64,000 nucleotides of DNA, taken from assembly GCA_001931875.2 (NCBI GenBank), contig MSJH02000650.1:269437-333436 (forward strand), written 5' to 3'. The DNA is from Byssochlamys sp. IMV 00236 (Eukaryota; Ascomycota; Eurotiomycetes; Eurotiales; Thermoascaceae). Shown here in pieces: positions 34,449 to 44,828 of the stretch. The notes under the pieces are model-generated. The model ran no database searches. It saw only the letters and a program-made list of their open reading frames with translations, and was not told the DNA's origin. The stretch's first letter is position 1. Every line of letters starts with the position of its first letter. The translations under genes were made by a program, and so were the position numbers.

Positions 34449-35420
34449 ATGTCTATCCTCATCACCGGTGCGAATGGTTACGTCGGGCAGGAATTGACCT
34501 CTGCTCTCCTCCACGCTACCCCTCCAGAGACTATCATCACAATTACTGATGTCGTTGCGCCTCAGATACCTGCGTCGGCGGCCCAGCATGCCTACCGCTT
34601 GAGGAGCGTCCAAGCGGACCTTACATCGACGCAGGTCGTCGATACGATCATCAAGGATTCCAACCCGTATAGTACGGTTTACCTGCTTCATGGGATCATG
34701 TCCAGCGGCGCGGAGGCCAACTTCGAGTTGGGACTGCATGTGAATCTGGATGCGACACGATATATGCTGGATCGTCTGCGTGCCACCATGCCCGGTGTCA
34801 AGGTCATATTTACCTCATCCCTAGCCGTCTACGGTCCGACCCCGAAAGGATACGTGATCGACGAGACCAACCTTCCACCGATGCCCTCCTCTTCCTACGG
34901 TTCACAGAAACTTATCGTCGAAATCCTCCTCAACGACTACTCCAGGAAGGGATACCTGGATGGACGCGCTGTGAGACTGCCCACAGTCACTGTCCGAGCA
35001 GGACGGCCGACACAGGCCGCGAGTAGCTTCGCGAGCGACATCATTCGAGAGCCATTCAACGGACAGAAAGCCATACTTCCCGTCAGCAAGGAGACCGAGC
35101 TGTGGATTTGCTCGCCATACACGGTGGTCAGGAATCTTGTGCACGCCAAGGACATACCCAAGGAGGCATTTGGAGAGTCTCGATCAGTGAATCTGCCTGG
35201 ACTGAAAGTGACTGTCCAAGAAATGCTGGACGCCTTGGAAGAAATTGGTGGTAAGGAGAGACGTGCCCTGGTGGAAGAGAGGTACGACGCCGACATCGAC
35301 AAGATCGTGCAGTCATGGTCTCCAAATTTCAACACCACTCGCGCAAAGCAGCTGGGATTCGTCGACGATGTTCCGTTCAGGGAGAACCTCAGGCAGTATG
35401 TTAGTCGATTTGTGCAATAA
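34449..35420 (+). CDS. NAD-dependent epimerase/dehydratase-type SDR, DenD-like
   Basis: Intronless, 323 aa. An extended short-chain dehydrogenase with the glycine motif GANGYVGQ (residues 7-14), the catalytic serine pair in FTSSLAVYG (S123/S124) and YGSQK with Y150 and K154. The substrate-side segments RLPTVTVRAGRPTQAASSFAS and EPFNGQK resemble bacterial D-erythronate dehydrogenase (DenD), which oxidises four-carbon sugar acids. A sugar-acid or nucleotide-sugar substrate is therefore inferred, not shown. Cytosolic: no signal or membrane segment. Confidence 0.88.
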   Translation: MSILITGANGYVGQELTSALLHATPPETIITITDVVAPQIPASAAQHAYRLRSVQADLTSTQVVDTIIKDSNPYSTVYLLHGIMSSGAEANFELGLHVNLDATRYMLDRLRATMPGVKVIFTSSLAVYGPTPKGYVIDETNLPPMPSSSYGSQKLIVEILLNDYSRKGYLDGRAVRLPTVTVRAGRPTQAASSFASDIIREPFNGQKAILPVSKETELWICSPYTVVRNLVHAKDIPKEAFGESRSVNLPGLKVTVQEMLDALEEIGGKERRALVEERYDADIDKIVQSWSPNFNTTRAKQLGFVDDVPFRENLRQYVSRFVQ

Positions 35421-36365
35421 ATAGCGATACCCTTGGTGTGTATGGTATAATGGATCGGGAAATACACCTCTGGAACTGGTGTGGATGGGATATAAGAGAT
35501 TATCTGAATCTGAGACTCTTACTTAGTGAACTTCTTTTTATATGAATAACAGAGCGACGCCATCGTAACTCTGCTCGGGATACGAGTAGAATGCAAATCG
35601 CAAGATATGGATGGTTCAATGGCGTCGTCTGTTTCTGTGGCTTATTTTTACCAGCCTATATCTTCTAAACAACCCAGCATTCTGCAAACAATGAATGCCA
35701 AAACCATAGATCCCGTTTCTACAGTTCCCCTCAGGGATAGTTGTGTCGATATAGAACCCTCCGGTTCGGTCCGACGTTGTTTCCATACTCTAGTATCTGG
35801 AAGTTTGTCCTGGAAGCAGTGGCGAGTGAACGAACAGGTAAGCTGTAATCGTTGACACTCAGAAGGATACGAGTAATGTTGTTGTATCGAGACAACATGT
35901 CATAAATAAATAGCAGATTATCTCGAAGATACTGTGACGTCGTTAAGCATGATGCAGCAGGTATAAACCTCACGGGATATATATACCCTGCTCTCGGCTG
36001 AATGGAAAGTCACCACGCACTCCTTATTCCAAAGCCTTGAACGTTTTGAAAAGAAAAATGAATAGCTTAGTAGATCGCACAGAATCTTAAGAAAAAGAAA
36101 AGAACAAAGTCTTGCTACTCCAAGTCGCTGCGTGGCAGATAGGCCATGTTGCCATACTGGTGGTGTTGCGCTGGGGTTGCTGTAGGGAACGGCCGGGATG
36201 GCAATACTGGGTCAGTTGGAAAAGCGGGTCATGTGATTGGCCGACGAGCTTTCGAACAATTTGACTTCCGATCTTCACCTCGCAACTCCAGGGCAGACAG
36301 ACTCTCTTCGCCGCCTCACCCTTCCTCAATCTCCTCCCCCCAACCTCCCCTCACACTCGATCACA
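35421..36365. other. Intergenic region, MPP-beta promoter
   Basis: No gene was recognised. The right end carries the shared 18-bp CCAAT element and CT-rich sequence just before the MPP-beta ATG. Confidence 0.5.
36226..36243 (-). promoter_or_regulatory. 18-bp CCAAT/CACATGAC element, MPP-beta promoter
   Basis: The minus strand reads CGGCCAATCACATGACCC, about 125-140 bp upstream of the MPP-beta ATG. The same 18 bases occur on the plus strand in the SDH4 promoter at 41591-41608. It includes a CCAAT box, the target of the HAP/CBC complex, joined to CACATGAC. Confidence 0.7.
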
Positions 36366-38026
36366 ATGGCTTCCCGGCGCCTAGCTTTCTCTCTGAACCA
36401 GGCTCTCCGGAGTCGCGCTGCTATCAATGCCGTGAAGCCCGTCAGACGCGGTTTCGCCTCCCCGGTTACGCTCCCGAGCACCACCCAGTCGACGACCCTC
36501 ACCAATGGCCTCACGGTACGGTTTCCGGTCGCAGCAATTGGATTGACGATGTGCTGATGGGATACAGATCGCTACTGAGTACTCGCCATGGGCGCAGACC
36601 TCCACCGTCGGTGTGTGGATCGATGCCGGAAGCAGGGCTGAGACCGACAAGACCAACGGAACTGCGCACTTCCTCGAGCACCTTGCCTTCAAGGTACATT
36701 ACCATTATGACTCTGACGCGAACCGATGGAGACTGACAGTGATATAGGGCACGAACAAGCGCTCTCAGCACCAATTGGAGCTGGAGATCGAGAACATGGG
36801 TGGCCACCTCAACGCCTACACCTCGGTATGAATATTCGGAACGTCATGGAAAGATCTCTTTCGAGATACTAATTGCCGTCGATAGCGCGAAAACACTGTC
36901 TACTACGCCAAGTCCTTCAACGCCGATGTTCCAAAGGCCGTCGACATCCTTGCCGATATCCTCCAGAACTCTAAGCTCGAGCCTGCCGCTATCGAGAGGG
37001 AGAGAGATGTGATTCTGCGTGAGCAGGAGGAGGTTGACAAGCAGCTCGAGGAGGTTGTTTTCGACCACCTGCATGCTACTGCTTTCCAGAACCAGCCTCT
37101 CGGCCGCACCATCCTCGGACCCAAGGAGAACATCCAGAGCATCCAGCGTGATGACCTGGTCAACTACATCAAGACCAACTACACCGCTGACCGCATGGTT
37201 CTCGTTGGTGCCGGCGGTATCCCCCACGACCAGCTCGTCCGTCTTGCTGAGGAGCACTTCGGAAACCTTCCCAGCCAGCCTCACTCCTCCGCTGCCTCTG
37301 CCATCGCTGCTGAGCAGAAGCGCACTCCCGACTTCGTTGGCTCTGAAGTGAGAATCCGTGATGACACCATTCCCACTGCTAACATTGCCCTTGCCGTCGA
37401 GGGTGTTAGCTGGAAGGACGATGACTACTTCACTGCTCTCGTCACCCAGGCCATTGTCGGTAACTGGGACCGTGCCATGGGCAACTCCCCTTACCTCGGC
37501 AGCAAGCTCAGCACCTTCGTCAACCACCACAACTTGGCCAACAGCTTCATGAGCTTCTCCACCAGCTACAGCGACACTGGGTAGGTTATATGAGGATCTT
37601 AATCCATGATTTATAAGCTTTGCTAACGTATAAAGTCTCTGGGGTATCTACCTTGTCACCGAGAACCTTACCAACATCGATGACCTCGTCCACTTCACTC
37701 TTCGTGAGTGGTCTCGTCTGTCTTTCAACGTCAGCGCCGCCGAGGTCGAGCGTGCCAAGGCTCAGCTGAAGGCTTCTATCCTTCTGTCCCTCGACGGAAC
37801 CACCGCCGTTGCTGAGGACATTGGTCGCCAGATCATCACCACCGGTCGCCGACTGAGCCCCGAGGATGTTGAGCGTGCCGTTGGACAGATCACCGAGAAG
37901 GATGTCATGGACTTTGCTACGCGAAAGCTGTGGGATCAGGATGTCGCTGTCAGCGCTGTCGGAAGCATCGAGGGTCTGCTCGACTACCAGAGAATCCGCA
38001 ACGACATGAGCCGCAACCTTGCGTAA
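36366..38026 (+). CDS. mppB: Mitochondrial processing peptidase beta subunit
   Basis: Five exons: 36366-36515, 36568-36693, 36748-36825, 36886-37580, 37636-38026 (1,440 nt, 479 aa). The protein removes targeting presequences from imported mitochondrial precursors, as a heterodimer with MPP-alpha; in several fungi it is also core I of complex III. The N-terminus is a typical presequence ([17 protein letters not shown]…VRRGFA). The inverted zinc site [11 protein letters not shown] gives H84-x2-E87-H88, and a distal glutamate lies in [33 protein letters not shown] and [14 protein letters not shown] blocks are conserved M16 features. The pair of M16 domains and total length are normal. All introns are 52-60 nt. 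Confidence is high that it is the catalytic beta rather than the alpha subunit, because HxxEH is intact. Confidence 0.97.
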
Positions 38027-40115
38027 AGGAATTGAGACCTTGGGTCTTTATATCGCCGTGTTTCCGTCCCATCATGCCATCATCTTTTCCTTTGTTTTTG
38101 CCAGGTGATAGATAGATCATGTGGTAGTAGCAGCGCGTCTTGTACAGTATACAACTGTCCACCTATATTCTCCAAAACTTTAGTTCATTTCTTTTTTCTT
38201 TGTCGTTATCCAATGTACTGTACGTAGTTTCAAAGCTGCTATGCTTCCATGACCTGCTATCTAGAAGATGGCCAAGATCAAGCTATGGCAATTCTGCTAG
38301 GAACTGTCGAGCAAGAAGTTCTGATAACGACCTGGGCGGACTCGTACAGTACATAATTAGCACCACGATGCAAGCTTGATGTGTAGATTCCTATTCCACT
38401 TTGAAAACAAAAGCCTTTCGCATTTGATGCTTTCTGCAACTTGGAATATTGAACACCGAATGCAGAGTCATATTCCTGCTTCATCTTTGTAGAAGGTGCT
38501 GCGTCGAATAGCATCGAGTTTCTTGTCAAGCGCAACCCTGCAGGAGAAATTTAGTGCTTACAGACACATCCGGCCCGGTGGTTCAACGTTTGACCTGAGG
38601 AGATAAGAAGTTTCTTTGGACTTTATGATCTGGAAGTGACTCATGATATTAATCTTTACCTTTATTTATGTTGCGATTTGGCTCTCATATCTGGCAAAGA
38701 TCCATGGTGCGGAGATAACATGGAGTGACGCGCTGAGTGGAAGTTCTATTTCAATGCATCTAACTGTTATTTCCCTCCGACGTCCCCCTGCTTGTCTCTG
38801 TTCGTACATCTACTCTTGCCCCTCATGCGACTTTTGACTTCATTACGATCAGCAGAGGCCCTTATCGTCAAATACGCAACCTGTATCATACAAATATCCA
38901 CCACCTTATGATATGCAGCAATGCGTTGACATGGGTACTTAGTCTAGATAATTACATTGTCCAATCCTGCGGAAACACAGTTCATTTATCGGACGATTAA
39001 CCAGAATGCAGTTACATCTCCGGTGTCCTGCGACGCACTAGATGTACGTCTAGTATCTACCAACCGAGGTATGTCCCCAGGACAGCCAAAAAGGATGATG
39101 GCTGATTGATATTATTGTCCAGGATGGCCCCAGTGAGGTGGTTTTGCCTATAGAATACGCTTCTACAGCATGAAAATACCACACTACGGTGTAGCATGAG
39201 CGTCGAGTCTATGGTATCAAATCCTCTGAGAGAGCACAAAGTGGATGTTCCTGGAATTGATTAATAATGCGGCACAAACACCCCGTTACGTGTCCCAGTA
39301 TGCTAACTGACATCACATAATAATGATCTCGCTGGATTCATGTCTTGGGTGCTCCTATTGAGAGAATGAAGCATAGTGACTCTTGAGATTCTATGCTATG
39401 ATATTCAATAATCCCTTCGACACCTCATGCAGTGAATCCCTCTGAAGCGAAAGAAGTGTGAAACGCGGCGGGGCACCGTTGAAGCTTGACGGTGACCTCA
39501 CGGCCTTATTACCGGTTCCGCTACTTCCTACAGGAAAAGCTCCCCGCCGCAGTGATCAGTGAGGAAGTGCGTGCCCGAGCCTATGGAGATCATTGCTGGC
39601 GCTCCTCTCTTCATGTGCGGTCGTTTTCAGCCACAATATGACAGCTATTGCGCAACGGCTACGCCAGAGTGAATATGCTCCCGGATGAGGACAAAGCTGG
39701 CTGCTTCTCAACCTTTAAACCCAATTATATTCATTCGACTTGGGAAGATTTCGCCTATTCTACGCATCTAGAAAAAGGATCTACCGTTTTCGAGCTATAC
39801 GCCGCTAAAAAGATCAATTTCTAGAGTACGTTTTTTTTGTGGAGATCGCCACCACGTCCACGCAGACGTCGTATGGTATTAGAGCTCGAGAAGCTTCGAA
39901 CCAGATTTCGGGTTGACTCTTCTCCGTTGCTTTATAATACATACTGCACGTTGCTCGGACGCATACCTATTCTTGGTAATCCACCGCGGTAGTATAAGTT
40001 GCTCTCCAATCCCTCAGATCTAGAGACCCTTCTGGCCTGGGAGTCTTACCTTACTTTCATACCCTGCCAATACCCAATTTAACCCTCTTGATATCTATAC
40101 TCGAAAATAGTCATC
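38027..40115. other. Intergenic stretch
   Basis: About 2.1 kb without a recognised gene on either strand. The right end, with CT-rich sequence and taccctgcc at about 40060, is the upstream region of the medium-chain reductase. Confidence 0.5.
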
Positions 40116-41150
40116 ATGAGTAACAAGGCACTCGTTTTCAAGAAGGTCCCTACCGAATACCCTGTTCCCGGGGAGCATTTGGCCGTCGAGACGGTTTCCG
40201 GCGATGCTAACTCTCCCGCGCCAGCAAATGGAGTCACGTTGAAGTCCCTCTACGCCAGCTATGACCCCTACATGCGCGGCCGGATGCGCCCCGCAGAGGT
40301 GAAGTCCTACGCTCCGGCTTTCGAAGTCGGCAAGCCGATCGATAGCGCCATCATCGCGAAGGTCCTCAAGTCCAACAACTCCAAGTACAAGGAGGGGGAT
40401 CTTGTCATTGGTCAGCTTCCCATTCAGGAGTATATCCTGCTGGATGGTAACTCAATTGGCGCAATCAAGCCTCTCGACAACCCTCTTGGCATTGAGGACA
40501 TCCGAGTCTTCCTGGGTGCCCTTGGCATGCCCGGTTTGACTGCCTACTCTTCCCTCTATGAGATTGGAAAGCCCAAGAAGGGCGAAGTCATTTTCATCTC
40601 TGCAGCTAGCGGTGCCGTTGGCCAGCTTGTTGGACAACTCGCGAAGCACGATGGTCTCAAGGTCATTGGCAGTGTTGGTTCGGATGAAAAGCTGGAGTTC
40701 ATCACCAAGGAGTTGGGCTTTGACGGCGGTTTCAACTACAAGAACGAGAAGCCTGCAGATGCTCTGAAGCGCCTTGCCCCCGAGGGCATCGACATCTACT
40801 ACGAGAACGTCGGCGGAGAGCACCTCGAAGCTGCCCTGGATGCTATCAGGGACTTTGGTCGGGTCGTTGTCTGTGGTATGATCTCTCAGTACAACACCAC
40901 GAACCCCTACCCCATCAAGAACATCTCCAATGTGCTGGTGAAGCGTCTCGAAATGCGCGGCTTCATCGTCTTGGACCCTGGTTTCGCCGACCCGTACCTC
41001 GAACCGCACCAGAAGAACGTGCAGAAGTGGATCAAGGAAGGTTCTTTCAAGGCTTTGACCCACGAGACCGTTGGCATCGACAACGCTGCGGAAGGTCTGG
41101 TTGGTATTTTCCACGGCAAGAACAAGGGCAAGGCTGTGCTCAAGTTTTAA
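40116..41150 (+). CDS. NADP-dependent medium-chain reductase (alkenal/prostaglandin reductase type)
   Basis: Intronless, 344 aa. It belongs to the zinc-free MDR branch that reduces C=C bonds of alpha,beta-unsaturated carbonyls with NADPH. The N-terminal signature is SLYASYDPYMRGRM (residues 44-57). The nucleotide-binding loop is AASGAVGQLVGQLAK (163-177), followed by KVIGSVGSDEKLEFI. Further blocks are GIDIYYENVGGEHLEAAL and FGRVVVCGMISQYN. The catalytic zinc cysteines of alcohol dehydrogenases are absent, as expected. Likely roles are detoxification of reactive aldehydes or a reduction step in secondary metabolism. Cytosolic. Codon use is like neighbouring conserved genes. Confidence 0.93.
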   Translation: MSNKALVFKKVPTEYPVPGEHLAVETVSGDANSPAPANGVTLKSLYASYDPYMRGRMRPAEVKSYAPAFEVGKPIDSAIIAKVLKSNNSKYKEGDLVIGQLPIQEYILLDGNSIGAIKPLDNPLGIEDIRVFLGALGMPGLTAYSSLYEIGKPKKGEVIFISAASGAVGQLVGQLAKHDGLKVIGSVGSDEKLEFITKELGFDGGFNYKNEKPADALKRLAPEGIDIYYENVGGEHLEAALDAIRDFGRVVVCGMISQYNTTNPYPIKNISNVLVKRLEMRGFIVLDPGFADPYLEPHQKNVQKWIKEGSFKALTHETVGIDNAAEGLVGIFHGKNKGKAVLKF

Positions 41151-41826
41151 GCGCGGTCGGCGGATATAACCTGAAGCGGAAATCAGATGGATATGAAGTC
41201 ATGACACCGAAACGCCATGTTTGCATAGTCGCATGAGACTGGACTATGTATGCATGGGCAGTTCTTGAGGAAATTTTCATCCCTTTGGATGCTGTTAGCA
41301 TTTATCGGTAGTTTATGAGAACAAAGACATCATGGTAGAAATGATGATTCGAATCCAATGTGATGGGTCCCAGATAATCTTCGCTAGAAGGCGTAGTTCA
41401 TGAGCTGCTCAGTCATCTATATTATTAGCGAGACTCAACATGTAGTCTTCAGATAATGTGCGATGCAATAACAACTACAATAACAACTATCAGTAATGCA
41501 CAAGCTAACTATAGAGTACAGTATCTACGAGCTATTGCTACTGCTATTATTGCCGCCTATCGGGCCTTCTCGGCTAGTGAGCGGATGAAGCGGCCAATCA
41601 CATGACCCATAATGTGATGACCGCATTCCGACTTGAACTTCCGAGGAAGATCCATCCAACTTCCTCCGCGAACTCGCGGCTAAGAGCATCTTGACTGACA
41701 AGCTCACCTTTTGACGACGGTCTATACCCAGAGCCATCTTCGAACGCTCAATTACGGTCGCTTGACACTTCCGGCAATCTCTGTCGTCTATTACTGCTTC
41801 GAGAACCGATTTCCTCAGCAGCAATC
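41151..41826. other. Intergenic region, SDH4 promoter
   Basis: 3' UTR of the reductase and promoter of SDH4, containing the shared 18-bp element. A CAATAACAACTA phrase recurs near 41466-41490. No gene was recognised. Confidence 0.55.
41591..41608 (+). promoter_or_regulatory. 18-bp CCAAT/CACATGAC element, SDH4 promoter
   Basis: CGGCCAATCACATGACCC, about 220-235 bp upstream of the SDH4 ATG. It is identical to the reverse complement of 36226-36243 in the MPP-beta promoter. Confidence 0.7.
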
Positions 41827-42789
41827 ATGGCCTCGTTCGTCCGCCCCTCCTCGGTCCTGAGGCAGAGCGTCCTCTCCATGTCCAGGACGCCTGCTACTCG
41901 CACTGCCTTCTACTCGACCAAGTCACCTCTCGCCGCGACTTTCGTCCGTCCTTCTCAGGTCCAGAAGAAGGAGAGCGCCGTTTCGTCGCAGGTTGCGGCT
42001 TTCCACGCTTCCGGAAAGAAAGAGATTCTGCCTCCTCTGCCTCGTGAGTGCTAGCCCTCCGCAATTGCCATTATCATGCGAGCAAGAAGCAGTTCGCATG
42101 AGATGTGTAGGAGCTGCGTGTTGAGCATTGATGCTAACGGAATGTGTAATTGCAGAGGTCGTTCACGGAACCAGTATGTCTACCCTATAAAACCTCCGTT
42201 TGTCCGCATATACAAAACAAGTCACATTACATTTGCGAGACTCCGTCGAAAGAATCGCAACATGGAATAAGAAAGCATGAGAATACGTATCATGAATTGA
42301 GAACTGACTGATGTGATAATTAGCGAACGACGCTGCCCCGGTTCCTCCTCCATCGCCCACTCACGGTAGCTACCACTGGACCTTCGAGAGGTGGGTGATA
42401 TTGCACTAACAAGTCAGAATATCCAAAGCTGACTGTTTCTGTAACAGACTGGTCTCTGCCGCTCTCGTTCCCGTCACCATCGCTCCCTTTGCCGCTGGTT
42501 CTCTGAATCCCGCTCTGGACTCGTTCCTTTGCGCTCTCCTGGTTCTTCACTCGCATGTCGGATTCCAGTACGTCTCGACCTCACATTTTGCAAATAGGAT
42601 TTTTACACTGACCCTTCCAATAGGTCTATGATCATCGACTACCTCCCGCTCAAGCGTGTCCCCAAGACGCGGGCCGCCGCCTGGTGGGCGCTCCGCGCCG
42701 CTACGCTGGCCACCGCCGTTGGTCTCTACGAGTTTGAGACCAACGACGTCGGTCTGACTGAGGCCATCAAGCGTGTGTGGAAGGCGTAA
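41827..42789 (+). CDS. sdh4: Succinate dehydrogenase membrane anchor subunit (CybS)
   Basis: Five exons: 41827-42043, 42156-42173, 42324-42390, 42448-42567, 42624-42789 (588 nt, 195 aa). It is the small cytochrome b anchor of complex II in the inner mitochondrial membrane, taking part in ubiquinone reduction. The N-terminus is a Ser/Arg-rich presequence (MASFVRPSSVLRQSVLSMSRTP). Core features are SYHWTFERLVSAALVPVTIAPF (helix 1), LHSHVGFQSMIIDYLPLKR (helix 2, with the heme/quinone-side His near 135-137 and the conserved Asp-Tyr), and WALRAATLATAVGLYEF (helix 3). Exon 2 is only 18 nt (QVVHGT), but frame, donor GTATGT and acceptor GCAG support it. Introns 1 and 2 (112 and 150 nt) are longer than the rest. 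Confidence 0.94.
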
Positions 42790-43116
42790 TCACGCAGAAT
42801 TCACTAGCATCGTTTCCTTTGTTTCTGCTTTCTCTCTAGATTCTCCCGGTGCCTACCTGTGTATATGTTGTATTGATCACTTAGGTGTGGGCCGAGGTCT
42901 GCAGGCGCCTGTCCGATGTTTTCATTGTCTTTAGTCATAGAAAACTATATGTATTTGCCTACGAGCTATTTCTATGTACTACAAAATCATAAGTTTGGTC
43001 TATCTTTTAAACCCTCCGCCCGAACGCCAGACGTAAAGCCCAGAAAGTGCAGAACTGGCTGAGCATATAAGTCATTTCATGAAAATCTCTAAGACCGAAA
43101 ACGTAATCTTCATGTT
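42790..43116. other. Shared 3' region of convergent genes
   Basis: It lies between the SDH4 and Maf 3' ends. AT-rich, no gene recognised. Confidence 0.6.
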
Positions 43117-43965
43117 TTACTCGTCCTCGTCCTCCTCGCCGGACATTCCCTCATCATCCGGTAGCCTGTCATCGTCGTCCGCTTTCGACATCACCTTCTC
43201 GATCAACTTGAGCGTCGTCCTCAACGGCAATCCAATGACATTATCGGCGCTTCCTTCAATTTTCTCGATGAGTATTGAACCTAGTCCTTGTATGCCGTAT
43301 CCGCCGGCTTTATCTACTCCCTCTCTCGTCCGGACATAAGCCAAGATCAACTCATCCGTCACTTCGCTATCAAACCGCACACTGGTCTCCTCGACCGCCG
43401 TTTCAAGTGCATATCCGGGCTGCCGCGCGCTTGCCAGCGGCACCATCACCGCAATGGCCGTGTAGACCTTATGATCGCGCGCATCTCGAAGCGCCTTGAG
43501 CATCGCAATATGATGGCCTTCGGAGCGGGGCTTCTCCAAAATCGTCCCCGTCGTCGTATCCACGACAACCGTGTCTGCCGCCAGGATCAGTCCCGGCTCG
43601 CCCTTCTTCTCATTATCAATCTCCTGACTATAAACGGTCGTTGCTTTCTCCGTCGCCGTCGCCAGGACGTACTCGAACGGCGTCATCGTCTTGGGAAAGT
43701 TCTCTGCCGTGTTGGAGGGAATGATTTCGACATTGTTCAGGCCGAGGAACGAGATGATCTGCTTGCGGCGGGGCGATGCAGACGCGAGGATCACTCGCTT
43801 TGATCGAAGCTTGATGAGCGCTGGGAGACTAAGAGGAGGAGGTCGGGGAAGTAGCGATGCGCGAGCTGGTGTCGTGGTGGACGAGGCTTCATACGATGGC
43901 GGGGGTTCGACGGCATCCAATGCGTCGCTCTTGGAGTGTAGGAGAGGTTCCTTGGTATCCGCCAT
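43117..43965 (-). CDS. Maf family nucleoside triphosphate pyrophosphatase
   Basis: Intronless, 282 aa. Maf proteins hydrolyse nucleotides such as dTTP, UTP or modified NTPs to monophosphates and thereby clean the nucleotide pool. Signature parts are ILASASPRRKQI (SxSPRR at 62-67), the TAENF acidic segment, the catalytic AADTVVV with D131, and EKPRSEGHHIAML. The C-terminal half has GYGIQGLGSILIEKIEGSADNVIGLPL, also diagnostic. A proline-rich N-terminal extension of about 50 residues and an acidic tail (DDDDRLPDDEGMSGEEDEDE) are fungal additions. No targeting signal is evident. Whether it is of the dTTP/UTP or the m7GTP type was not determined. Confidence 0.95.
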   Translation of the reverse strand: MADTKEPLLHSKSDALDAVEPPPSYEASSTTTPARASLLPRPPPLSLPALIKLRSKRVILASASPRRKQIISFLGLNNVEIIPSNTAENFPKTMTPFEYVLATATEKATTVYSQEIDNEKKGEPGLILAADTVVVDTTTGTILEKPRSEGHHIAMLKALRDARDHKVYTAIAVMVPLASARQPGYALETAVEETSVRFDSEVTDELILAYVRTREGVDKAGGYGIQGLGSILIEKIEGSADNVIGLPLRTTLKLIEKVMSKADDDDRLPDDEGMSGEEDEDE

Positions 43966-44025
43966 TTCTGGAGCTCGGTTGGGTTCTTGTCTATCTCGGT
44001 GGTAATGTATTATGGTACTTGATGG

Positions 44026-44044
44026 ATAGAGAGAGAGAGAGAGA
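44026..44044 (+). repeat. (GA)n microsatellite
   Basis: About nine AG/GA units, some 60-80 bp upstream of the Maf start codon, so within its promoter or 5' UTR (CT-rich on the coding strand). Confidence 0.9.
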
Positions 44045-44272
44045 TTGGAGACGATCGGATAGTATTGATCTCCGATTTAACAGGGATCTGGTGCACTGTC
44101 CAGTGTCTATATAAGTGCTGGGTAATTCGTATATCTGAGACACTGGCGATTTGATTGCGCGGAAGCGGTGAATAACGGCAGTTGGGGAGCTAGTTCATCT
44201 GGAGCCGGGACTATCATTACGTCCACCGCTGCCATATATCTATCGCAATTATAAAGAACTCCTCGATCGGCC

Positions 44273-44323
44273 TTTTTCTTTCTTTCTTTCTTTCTTTCTT
44301 TTTCTTTTTCTTTTCTTTTCTTG
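44273..44323 (+). repeat. (TTTC)n microsatellite
   Basis: About six TTTC units grading into TTTTTC and TTTTC units. Confidence 0.93.
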
Positions 44324-44828
44324 TTTTTTCAAGAGCACTATTTAAGATAATCCTTAGTCTAGCTATTCTCAATGCGAACAAATAAGGCGGTTGCAAATGC
44401 TCTTAAAGAGTTTACTTACGGGCGATGATCCCTAGGATATTTACTCAAAATTCATTTAGAGTATGTGAAGCTCCAAGCCATATTCTCCTATTAGTCTATT
44501 TTGCCATGGCAAATACAGGGGACGGGTCAATTGCAGTTATTCTGTGGAGGTTCTGGTCCTGAATATCGAAGGACCGCGTCTTTCTATGGAACATGAACTC
44601 TACTGATTTTATGCACAAGTGCATGTACTACTACTGTTCCGGGTACGAATAAGGCTTATCACTTTTGTTTTCATGATCCGTGCTGACAGAATTGAAGTTA
44701 ACAGTTGCTTTGATTTGATAAGAATGGAACAACGCATATGTATGTATGCACACTCATTCAGAGAGAAATATTGATACTTGGATTGAATATAATATCCGTC
44801 AAGACGCTAACTTACAATAACCACTATT

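Larger units (their letters stand above)
43966..44828. other. Intergenic region with simple repeats
   Basis: Maf promoter (left) and the 3' side of the carbamoylase gene (right). A GA run and a TTTC run are listed separately. No gene was recognised. Confidence 0.55.

Noticed and set aside
36844..37530. A 228-codon minus-strand frame opposite MPP-beta
   Set aside because: It is the antisense shadow of the conserved peptidase exon.
40452..41114. A 220-codon minus-strand frame opposite the medium-chain reductase
   Set aside because: It is an antisense shadow; the plus strand carries an intact, recognisable enzyme.
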